64,000 nt of DNA from positions 1,426,001 to 1,490,000 of the forward strand of contig NZ_CP107841.1 in the NCBI RefSeq assembly GCF_036346855.1, read 5' to 3'. How positions within the stretch are numbered: the first letter of the stretch is position 1; each line of letters starts with the position of its first letter. A program made the translations under genes and the position numbers. The notes under the pieces are model-generated. The model searched no databases. It saw only the letters and a list, made by a program, of their open reading frames with translations, and was not told the origin of the DNA. Positions 20,837 to 32,800 of this stretch are shown in pieces. This DNA is from Streptomyces europaeiscabiei. GTDB lineage: Bacteria; Actinomycetota; Actinomycetes; Streptomycetales; Streptomycetaceae.

Positions 20837-23800
20837 GTGACTGAAGAGCCCTCTGTCGCACTTGTCCGCCCGCTGCACCAGATCCTCACGGACCACGCCT
20901 CGCAGCGAGCGGACGAGCGGGCTTTCCAGGACTCTCGGCGTTCCGTCACCTACGGCGCTCTGGAGCGGCGCACCCGGTTCCTGGCCGGGCACCTCGCCGC
21001 ACTCGGGGTCGGCCGCGGCGACCGCGTCCTGCTGCGCATGGGCAACCGGGTCGAGATGGTCGAGAGTTATCTCGCCGTCACGCGCGCGGGAGCCGTCGGC
21101 GTGCCGGTCGACCCGCGGTCCTCCGACACCGAGCTCGCCCACCACCTGGCCGACAGCGGCGCCCGCACGGTGATCAGCGGCGCGGCACAGATACCCCAGG
21201 TGGTACGGACCGTTCGGAGCAGCGGCCTGGACTGCGGCCTGATCGTCGTCGGTGCCGCCGAGCCCATGGCGGGTGCCACAGACTTCGAGCACCTCGCCGT
21301 CACCGCGCCGCCCGCCGACGCGCGGGACGACCTGGACCTGGACGAGACGGCCTGGATCCTGTACACGTCCGGCACCACCGGACGCCCCAAGGGCGTGGTC
21401 ACGACCCAGCGCAAGTCCCTGTGGGCCACGGCCGCGTGCACCGGGCCGATCCTCGGTCTGTCCCCGACCGACCGCCTCGTGTGGCCCATGCCGCTGTACC
21501 ACGCCGCCTCGCACAACATCGGCGTCCTCGCCACGCTGGCCGTCGGCGCCTGTGCCCACATCATGGAGGGCTCGGCACCGGACGAGATCATGGAGACCGT
21601 CCGCAGCCAGCAGGCCTCCTTCCTCGTCGGCTCCCCCACCACCTACCACCGCATGGTGGACCTCGCGCGCGAGCGCGGGCTCGAACTGCCCGAGCTGCGG
21701 GTGTGCATGGCGGCCGGTTCGGCCTGCCCTCCCGCGCTGCACGAAGCCTTCGAAGACACCTTCGGCATCCGCCTCCTGGACAGCTACGGCAGCAGCGAGA
21801 CCGGAGGCGCCATCACCACACAGGCGCCCACCGGGCCACGCGTCATGGGCACCTGCGGCACCCCGCTGCCCGGCCTGACACTGCGTCTGACGGACCCTCA
21901 GACCGGCGAGGAGGTGGCTGCCGGGCAGGAGGGCGAGATCTGGGTGCACAGTCCGGCCACCATGACCGGTTACCACAACGACCCGGAAGCGACCCGGGCC
22001 GTGCTCGTGGACGGCTGGTACCGCACCGGTGACCTCGGCCGACAGGACCCGGCCGGCCTGCTCACCATCACCGGCCGGGTCAAGGAACTCATCGTCCGCG
22101 GCGGCGAGAACATCCACCCCGCAGAGGTGGAGCGCGTTCTGGCCGGGGTTCCCGGCGTGGCCGAGGCCGCGGTGGCGGGCAAGCCCCACGCCGTACTGGG
22201 CGAGGTGCCCGTCGCCTACCTGGTGCCGGGACCGGATGGCCCCGGAGGCATCGACGCCCGCAAGCTTCTGGAGACCTGTCGCCGGGAACTCTCCTACTTC
22301 AAGGTGCCCGACGAGTTCCACATCGTCGACGGCATCCCGCGTACATCGACGGGGAAGACCGCCCGTCGGCGGCTGGCCGAGCTGCCCGGAACGCTGCTCG
22401 TCGTCAATCCGTCGGTGAACGTCCGCCCCGATCTTGCCGCCGAAAGCCCGACCGGAACAACGCCCGCCGTGCCCCCGGTGTCCGCCGGCGCCGGCCTCCT
22501 GACGGCACAGCACGGGCTGCTCGGCCTGGTGCGCTCCGTGGTCGCGGACGTCCTCGGTCTGCCCTCCGAGGAGGTGACCGCCGATCGGCCCCTGCACGAA
22601 CTCGGCTTCACCTCCCTGTCCGCCGTGACCCTCCGCGACCGGCTGTCCGCCGCCTCCGGCCACCGTCTCTCGGCCGCTGTGGCCTACGACTACCCGACCC
22701 CGCAGGCTCTCGCGCGGTACCTCGACGGCCTGGCACAGGACGGCTCCGGCGCCGAGGATGCGGAGGACGCTGAGGGAACGGCTGTGACGGGGCAGTCGGA
22801 CGAGCCCATCGCCATCGTGGCGATGGGCTGCCGTCTGCCCGGCGGCACCCGGACGCCCAAGGACCTGTGGGACCTGCTCATGGCGGGAACCGACGCGGTC
22901 GGCCCGCTCCCCGACGACCGGGGCTGGGATCTGGACCGGCTCCTGGACGACGAAAGCCGCGGCGGTGGAAAGTCGTCCGCCCGGCAGGGTGCGTTCCTGG
23001 ACGATGCCGGGCGGTTCGACGAGGCGTTCTTCGGGATATCGCCGCGTGAGGCACTGGCAATGGATCCGCAGCAGCGGCTGCTGCTGGAGACGGCCTGGGA
23101 GACCTTCGAGCGCGCGGGCATCGACCCGGTCTCGCTGAAAGGCAGCCGGACTGGTGTCTTCGCCGGTGTGATGCACGGGGGCTACGGCCCCGGCCTCCAC
23201 GAGCGTGCCCCCGAGAACCTGGAGGGCTACCTCGGCAACGGTTCGGCCGTCAGCGTCGCCTCCGGCCGCATCTCCTACACGCTGGGGCTGCTGGGGCCGG
23301 CGATCACGGTGGACACGGCGTGTTCGTCGTCGCTGGTGGCGATCCATCTGGCGGCGCAGTCACTGCGGCAGGGCGAGTGCTCCCTCGCCCTCGCGGGCGG
23401 CGCCACCGTCATGTCGACGCCCGGCGCGCTCGTGGAGTTCAGCCGCCAGGGGGCACTCTCGGCCGACGGTAGGTGTCGGGCGTTCGCCGCCGGGGCCAAC
23501 GGCACCGGCTTCGCCGAGGGCGTCGGCCTGGTCCTGCTGGAACGACTCTCGGACGCACGACGGCTCGGACACCCCGTACTCGCCGTGGTACGAGGCTCCG
23601 CCGTGAACCAGGACGGCGCCTCCAACGGCCTCACCGCCCCCAACGGCCCCGCACAACAACGAGTCATCCGCACCGCCCTCGCCCAGGCCGGCCTCACCCC
23701 CGCCGACATCACCGCCGTCGAAGCACACGGCACCGGCACCACCCTCGGCGACCCCATCGAAGCCCAGGCCCTCCTCGCCACCTACGGCCAGGACCGACCA

Positions 23801-26800
23801 GCCGGAAACCCCCTCCTGCTCGGCTCGGTGAAGTCCAACATCGGCCACACCCAGGCCGCCGCAGGCGTCGCCGGCGTCATCAAGATGGTCATGGCCATGA
23901 GCCACGACACCCTCCCACGCACCCTCCACATCGACGCACCCTCACCCCACGTCGACTGGCACACGGACCGGCTCCAGCTCCTGACCGAGTCCCAGCCCTG
24001 GCCGCGCACCGGGACACCGCGCCGCGCCGGCGTCTCGTCGTTCGGCGCCAGTGGTACGAACGCGCACCTGATCCTGGAGGAAGCACCCCCCGAGCACGTA
24101 CTCGCGGCCGCTCCCCAAACACCCGACACGATGCTGCCGATGCTGCTGTCGGGGCGCGGTGAGGGCGCACTGCGAGCCCAGGCCGAACGCGTCGCTGACT
24201 TCCTGGAACGCCACCCGGACCTGCCGACCGACACCGCAGCACGCATGCTCGCCGGCACACGAACCATGTTCGAACACCGCGCCGCCATCACCGGAAACAA
24301 CCGCACCGAACTCATAACACGCCTGCGCACACTCGCCGACACCGACGCGGACACGCAGACCGACCCGGACACCGAGACCGGCGTCATACGCGGCACCGGC
24401 CGCCCCCTCGGCAACCCCGCACTCATCTTCCCCGGCCAAGGCGCCCAATGGCCCACCATGGCCGTCAAACTCCTCGACGACAACGGCCCCTTCGCCCAAC
24501 GCCTCCAAGAATGCCGCCAGGCACTCCAACCCTTCGTCGACTGGGACCTGTTCGCCGTACTACGCGGCGAACCAGACCAACCCGACTTCAACCGCGTCGA
24601 CGTCGTCCAGCCCGCACTCTGGGCCGTCATGGTCTCCCTCGCCGCACAATGGCACGCCACAGGCATCCACCCCGCCGCAGTCATCGGACACTCACAAGGC
24701 GAAATCGCAGCCGCCACCGTCTCCGGCGCACTCACCCTCTCCGACGGCGCACGCGTAGTCGCCCTACGATCACAACTCATCACCCACATAGCCGGCAACG
24801 GCGGCATGACCTCCCTGGCACTACCACGCGACGAAGCCGAAACCATCGCCACCCACCTCGGACTCGAAATCGCCGCAGTCAACAGCCCCGCCAGCACCGT
24901 CCTCTCCGGCCCCGCACAAGCACTCGACCAACTCGCCACCTGGTGCGAAGAGCACCAGACACGCTTCCGACGCGTCCCCGTCGACTACGCCTCCCACTCC
25001 TCCCACGTCGAAGCAATACGCGACCAACTCCTCCAAGCACTCGCACCCGTCACACCACGCACCGGCGAACTCCCCTTCTACTCCTCACTGACCGGCGGCC
25101 CGGTCGACGGCACCGAACTCGACGCCGACTACTGGTACCAAAACCTCCGCCACACCGTCGACTACCAAACCGCCACCCACACACTCGCCCAAACAGGCAT
25201 CACCGCCTACATCGAAGTCAGCCCCCACCCCGTCCTCACCCTCCCGACCCAGGAAACACTCCAAACCCTCGACCACCCCACAGAAGAACCCGCCGTCCTC
25301 GCCACACTCCACCGCGACCACGGCGACACACACGACTTCACCCACGCCCTCACCACCGCATGGACCCACGGCATCACCCTCCGCCCCACCACACCACCCA
25401 TCCACCCCAACCTCCCCACCTACCCCTTCCAAGGCACCCACCACTGGCTCAACACACCATCAGGCGGCGACCCGCAGTCGTTCGGCCTGCGCCCCGTCGT
25501 TCACCCGCTGCTGGGCGCCGCGATCCACCGCGCGGACGAGGAAGGTGTGGTGTTCACCGGGCGGGTCTCCACGGCCACGCATCCATGGCTGGCCGACCAC
25601 GTGGTGCGAGGGTCCGTCCTGTTTCCCGGAACGGCTTTCGTCGAGGCCGCGATACGGGCGGGTGACGAGGTGGGCACTCCCTGCCTGGAAGAACTGGTCC
25701 TTGAGGCCCCGCTCGTGGTCGCGGCCCAGCAGACCGTCAGCCTGCAGGTGACCGTCGGGGCGCCGGATGGGTCGGGACGCCGTGCGGTGAGCGTCCACTC
25801 CGCGCCGCAGAGCGGCGCCGAGTCGACGGCCGACCCGCTGTGGTCCCGGCATGCCAGCGGCTTCCTGGTCCCCGCCCTGCCGGATGACACCGACGCCGCC
25901 GAAGCGCTGGCGACCTGGCCGCCGCAGGGCGCGGAGGCGGTGCCCGTCGCGGACGCCTACGAGCGGATGGCCCACGCCGGATACGGCTACGGCCCCGCGT
26001 TTCGAGGCCTGCGAGCCGTGTGGCGCAGGAACGCGGAGGTCTTCGCCGAGATCACCCTGCCCGAAGGGGAAAGGACCGACGACTGGGGTCTGCACCCGGC
26101 GTTGCTGGACGCGGCCCTCCACCCCGACGTCCTGGGCGAGGTGGACAAGGACGAGTCCCAGCCGCTCAGCCTGCCGTTCTCCTGGCGCGGTGTCCGGCTG
26201 CACGCTTCCGGGGCCACCACGCTGCGCGTCCGGCTGACCTGGCCGGAGCCGGAGGGCGTCGCGCTGCTCGCCGTGGACCCGGCAGGAGCCCCTGTCGTCT
26301 CCGTGACCACCTTGTCGACGCGGCCCATGGGGGAAGGAACGGCATCCGCAGCGGACGAGACCGTCCGGCAGATGCTGCTGCACACGCAGTGGAAGCCCGT
26401 GACAACCCCACCCGTGCCGCAGCCCGCGGGCCGATGGCTCGCGGTGGGACCCGACGCCGCGCGTTTCGCCTCCGTCCTCACCGACGCGGGCTTCGACGCG
26501 CACGGTGTGCCGGACCTGGCGGCGGACACCATGGGGCCCGCGCCCGACACCCTGCTCCTGCTCTGTGACCGTCCCGGGCCGGAAGCCGCCGACACCGCGG
26601 TCGCGGCCCGAGCACGCGTGCAGGCCGCCCTCGCACAGGTGCAGCGCTGGTTGCGCGAGGAACGGTACGAGGCCACGCGTCTCGTCCTCGCGACCCGTGG
26701 CGCCATGGCGGCCGATCCCGCGTCCGGCGTGGCCGACCTGGCAGGGGCCCCCGTGTGGGGTCTCGCCCGGACTGTGCAGGCCGAACACCCCGGACGCCTC

Positions 26801-29800
26801 GTCCTGATCGACCTGGACCCCGAGGCGGACTCCCCGGCCGGCGCCGCGGACGTGGCGGGGCTGCGCGCCGCCGTCGCGTCCGGTGAGCCGCAGACTGCCG
26901 TTCGCGCAGGCCTTGTGCTGGTCCCCCGCCTGACGCGCGCGGCCGACCTGGCGTTCGGAGAACCTCGGACGCTCGATCCCGAGGGCGTCACCCTCGTCAC
27001 CGGCGGGACCACCGGCCTGGGCCGGCTCGTCGCCCGGCACATGGTCGCCACGCACGGCGCCCGCCACCTGCTGCTGCTGAGCAGAAGCGGACCCACAGCC
27101 GAGGGCTCCGCCGACCTGATCGACGAACTCGCCGCCCTGGGCGCGTCCGTGACCGTCGAAGCGTGCGACGTGGCCGACCGGGACGCTCTGGCCACTGTGC
27201 TCGGCGGCCTCGACCGGCCCCTGACCGCCGTGGTGCACAGCGCCGGCGTCCTCGACGACGGGACGGTATCCGGTCTGTCCCCGGAGCAGGTCGACGCCGT
27301 GTTGCGGCCCAAGGTGGACGCGGCCCTGCACCTGCACGACCTCACGCGCGACGCCGACCTGACGCACTTCGTCCTGTTCTCGTCGGTCGCCGGCACGCTC
27401 GGCGGCGTCGGACAGGCCAACTACGCCGCGGCCAACGCCTTCCTCGACGCCCTCGCGGAGCACCGGCGCTCGCTCGGACTGCCCGCCACCGCGGTGGCCT
27501 GGGGCCTCTGGGAGGACGGCGGCCTGACCGAGCATCTGGGTGCCACCGACCGCGTCCGCATCGCCCGCAACGGCGTCCGGCCGCTCGCCGCCGATCAGGG
27601 ACTGGCGCTGCTCGACGCCGCCGTCGCCCGCCGAGGTGCCGCCTTCGTCGCCGCGCGCTTCGACCACGCCGCCCTGCGGCGGCGATCCGGCGGGGTGCCC
27701 ACCCTGCTGAGCGGTCTCGTCCGCGCTGTCACGCGGCGTACCGCCGCCGGCGAAGCCGGTGACGCGGGGGACGCCGGCGCCTGGCTCGCCGGACTCTCGT
27801 CGCAGGAGGCCGAACGCGCCCTGCTCGACGTGGTGCGCCGACACGCCGCAGCGGTCCTGGGACACGAGTCGCCGCAGGCAGTACGCGCCGACAGCGCGTT
27901 CAAGGACGTCGGCTTCGACTCGCTCTCCGCCGTCGAGCTGCGCAACCGCCTCAACACCGCGACCGGTCTCCGGCTGGCCCCGACCGTCGTCTTCGACTAT
28001 CCGACCCCGCAGGTCCTGGCGGAGCACCTGGCCGAGAGCCGCGACGGAGTCACGGCAGCGGCGGCGGCCGTCCCGACGCTCCGGGCGAGCGGCACGACGG
28101 ACGCCGACCCCATCGCCATCGTCGCGATGGGGTGCCGCCTGCCCGGTGGGGTCGCGGGCCCGGAGGACCTGTGGGAGCTGCTGCGGTCCGGAACCGACGC
28201 GATCGGCGAGTTCCCCACCGACCGCGGCTGGGACCTGGACACCCTGTACGACCCCGACCCGGACAAGCCTGGCACGTCCTATTCCCTCAACGGTGGCTTC
28301 CTGGAGGGTGCCGGGCGGTTCGACGAAGCGTTCTTCGGGATATCGCCGCGTGAGGCACTGACGATGGATCCGCAGCAGCGGCTGCTGCTGGAGACGGCCT
28401 GGGAGACCTTCGAGCGCGCGGGCATCGACCCGACGTCCCTGGGCAACAGCACGGCCGGCGTGTTCGTCGGCGCGATCGCCCAGGAGTACGGCTCGACCCT
28501 GCTGCACGAAGCCCCTGAAGGGCTGGACGGCATGCTCCTCACGGGCAACGCCACCAGTGTGATCTCCGGTCGGCTCTCGTATCTGCTAGGGCTGCTGGGG
28601 CCGGCGATCACGGTGGACACGGCGTGTTCGTCGTCGCTGGTGGCGATCCATCTGGCGGCGCAGTCACTGCGGCAGGGCGAGTGCTCCCTCGCCCTCGCGG
28701 GCGGCGCCACCGTCATCGCGACCCCCGGTACGTTCACCGCCTTCAGCCGACAGCGCGCCCTGTCCTCCGACGGTAGGTGTCGGGCGTTCGCCGCCGGGGC
28801 CAACGGCACCGGCTTCGCCGAGGGCGTCGGCCTGGTCCTGCTGGAACGACTCTCGGACGCACGACGGCTCGGACACCCCGTACTCGCCGTGGTACGAGGC
28901 TCCGCCGTGAACCAGGACGGCGCCTCCAACGGCCTCACCGCCCCCAACGGTCCCGCACAACAACGAGTCATCCGCACCGCCCTCGCCCAGGCCGGCCTCA
29001 CCCCCGCCGACATCACCGCCGTCGAAGCACACGGCACCGGCACCACCCTCGGCGACCCCATCGAAGCCCAGGCCCTCCTCGCCACCTACGGCCAGGACCG
29101 ACCGGCCGGGGAACCGCTGCTGCTCGGCTCGGTGAAGTCCAACATCGGCCACACCCAGGCCGCCGCAGGCGTCGCCGGCGTCATCAAGATGGTCATGGCC
29201 ATGAGCCACGACACCCTCCCACGCACCCTCCACATCGACGCACCCTCACCCCACGTCGACTGGGACACAGGCCAAGCCCGGCTGCTGACGGAGAATGAGC
29301 CCTGGCCGCGCACCGGCACACCGCGCCGCGCCGGCGTCTCGTCGTTCGGGATCAGTGGTACGAACGCGCACCTGATCCTGGAGGAAGCACCCCCCGAGCA
29401 CGTTCCCACGGCCGCTCCCCAAACACCCGACACGATGCTGCCGATGCTGCTGTCGGGGCGCGGTGAGGGCGCACTGCGAGCCCAGGCCGAACGCGTCGCT
29501 GACTTCCTGGAACGCCACCCGGACCTGCCGACCGACACCGCAGCACGCATGCTCGCCGGCACACGAACCATGTTCGAACACCGCGCCGCCATCACCGGAA
29601 ACAACCGCACCGAACTCATAACACGCCTGCGCACACTCGCCGACACCAACACCGACCCGGACACCGAGACCGGCGTCATACGCGGCACCGGCCGCCCCCT
29701 CGGCAACCCCGCACTCATCTTCCCCGGCCAAGGCGCCCAATGGCCCACCATGGCCGTCAAACTCCTCGACGACAACGGCCCCTTCGCCCAACGCCTCCAA

Positions 29801-32800
29801 GAATGCCGCCAGGCACTCCAACCCTTCGTCGACTGGGACCTGTTCGCCGTACTACGCGGCGAACCAGACCAACCCGACTTCAACCGCGTCGACGTCGTCC
29901 AGCCCGCACTCTGGGCCGTCATGGTCTCCCTCGCCGCACAATGGCACGCCACAGGCATCCACCCCGCCGCAGTCATCGGACACTCACAAGGCGAAATCGC
30001 AGCCGCCACCGTCTCCGGCGCACTCACCCTCTCCGACGGCGCACGCGTAGTCGCCCTACGATCACAACTCATCACCCACATAGCCGGCAACGGCGGCATG
30101 ACCTCCCTGGCACTACCACGCGACGAAGCCGAAACCATCGCCACCCACCTCGGACTCGAAATCGCCGCAGTCAACAGCCCCGCCAGCACCGTCCTCTCCG
30201 GCCCCGCACAAGCACTCGACCAACTCGCCACCTGGTGCGAAGAGCACCAGACACGCTTCCGACGCGTCCCCGTCGACTACGCCTCCCACTCCTCCCACGT
30301 CGAAGCAATACGCGACCAACTCCTCCAAGCACTCGCACCCGTCACACCACGCACCGGCGAACTCCCCTTCTACTCCTCACTGACCGGCGGCCCGGTCGAC
30401 GGCACCGAACTCGACGCCGACTACTGGTACCAAAACCTCCGCCACACCGTCGACTACCAAACCGCCACCCACACACTCGCCCAAACAGGCATCACCGCCT
30501 ACATCGAAGTCAGCCCCCACCCCGTCCTCACCCTCCCGACCCAGGAAACACTCCAAACCCTCGACCACCCCACAGAAGAACCCGCCGTCCTCGCCACACT
30601 CCACCGCGACCACGGCGACACACACGACTTCACCCACGCCCTCACCACCGCATGGACCCACGGCATCACCCTCCGCCCCACCACACCACCCATCCACCCC
30701 AACCTCCCCACCTACCCCTTCCAAGGCACCCACCACTGGCTCAACACACCATCAGGCACCTCTCGTGGTGCGTCCGGGCTGGGCGCGGTCCCCACCTCGC
30801 ATCCCTTGCTGGGTGCGGCCGTGGAACTGCCCGGCACCGAGACCGTGGTGTTCACCGGCCGGCTCTCGGCGGGCAAGCCCGCATGGCCGGCAAATGAGGG
30901 CACCGAGGGTGCGGAGCGGGAACTCGACTGGCTCGCCGCGGAGTTGGCCCTCTCGGCCGGTGAGCAGCTGGGCAGGGGCCGACTGCGTGCCCTGACCGCG
31001 CAGGCACCGTTCGTGATGCCGGCGTCCGGCGCCGTTCAGGTCCGCGTCACGGTCGGTGAGGGTGAGGAGCCCGGCGTACGCACGGTCCTGGTGCACTCCC
31101 GGCGCGGCGACGACGTCCTGGGGCTGCCCTGGACCTGCCACGCGACGGGTGAGCTGGTCGCGGCGGCAGCCGAGCCGGACTGGGATCTCGAGGCCTGGCC
31201 GCCCGCGGACGCCCTCCCGATGCCCGAGCCCGAACTGCGCCTGGAGTACGGGGCCGTGCACTCCGCCGTACACGGCGTGTGGCGACGGGACAGCGAGGTG
31301 TTCGCGGAGATCTCCGTACCGGACGCGCTGCGTGAGGAGGCTCGACGGTTCGGTCTCCACCCGGTGCTGGCGCAGGCCCTGCTCAGCCTGGCGGGTATGA
31401 AGGGCGTCGCGCCCGAGACCGCCGCATCCTGGCGGGTACGGGCCTGGGGGGAGGTCTCGCTGCACGCGTCCGGCGCCTCCATCCTGCGCGCCCGTGTCTC
31501 CCCGGGGCCGGACGGCTCGGTGTCGCTGGCCGCCGCCGACGCCACTGGAGCCCCTGTTCTCTCGGTCCCGGCCGTGCGGCTCGAACCCGTTGCGCGTGAG
31601 GTGCTCAGGGCCGCGGACGTGGCGCGGCAGGACAGCGTGTTCGGCGTCGAGTGGACCGCCGTGGACACGCGGGCGAACACCTCCGACGCCGATGCCACAT
31701 GGGCCATCGTGGGCGAGGACCGTGTGCGCATGCGGTCCTCGCTGATGACGGCGGGACGCTACACGGAGACCTACCCGGACCTGGCGGCGTTGACAGCCGC
31801 TGTGGAGGGGGGCCGAGACGTCCCCGACATCGTCGTGGCCCCCTTCCTGGAGAAGTACGGCGAGCTGTCCGGGCAGGAGCTGGTGGACGCCGTCCACGCC
31901 ACGACGGTCCGTGCCCTGGAGACAGCCCGTGCCTGGGTGAACACACCGGTCTTCGACCGCTCCCGGCTGGTGTTCCTCACCAGTGGTGCCGTCCCCGCGG
32001 TGGCCGGGTCCGACGACGCGTCACCGCTCGACCTCGTGGGGGCCGGCATCTGGGGTCTGATCCGCAGCGCGCAGTCGGAGTACCCGGACCGCTTCGTGCT
32101 CGTGGACACCGACCTCGCCAAGCCCACCTGGCGTGCCCTGGACCGCGTGGCGTCCTCCACCGAGCCGCAGTGGACGCTGCGCGGGCGGACGGCGCGGGTC
32201 CCGAGGATGGCCCGTCTCGTACCGGGCAGTGCTCTCCCGAGGCTGGACGTCGGCCTGGACGGTACGGTGTTGATCACCGGCGGGACGGGCATGCTGGGCT
32301 CCGCGGTTGCCCGTCACCTGGTGACCGAGCACGGTGTGAAGGACCTGCTGCTGACGAGCCGTCAAGGGCCGGACGCGCCTCGGGCGGCGGTTCTCGAAGC
32401 CGAACTGACGGAGCTCGGGGCCCGGGTCCAGGTGGCCGCCTGCGACGTGACGGACCGCGAAGCTCTGGCCGGCCTGCTCACGAACCGGCGGATCGGCGCC
32501 GTGGTGCACACGGCGGGCGCGACGGACGACGGGATCCTCCCGTCTCTGACTGCGGAACGCCTGAGCAAGGTGCTGCGCCCCAAGGTGGACGCGGTCGTGA
32601 ACCTGTACGAACTGGTCCGCGAGGCGGGGGTTGGGCAGTTCGTGCTGTTCTCCTCGATGGCCGGCATCCTGGGCGGTCCCGGACAGGCCAACTACGCGGC
32701 GGCGAACACCTTCCTGGACGCGTTCGCCCACCACATGCGCTCCCGGGGTGTCGCCGCCACCTCGATCGCATGGGGTCTGTGGGCCGGGGCGAGCAGCCTG

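Noticed and set aside
20675..28507. Minus-strand frames of 890 and 1015 codons opposite the CoA-ligase PKS
   Set aside because: Shadows; the plus strand contains complete PKS motifs.
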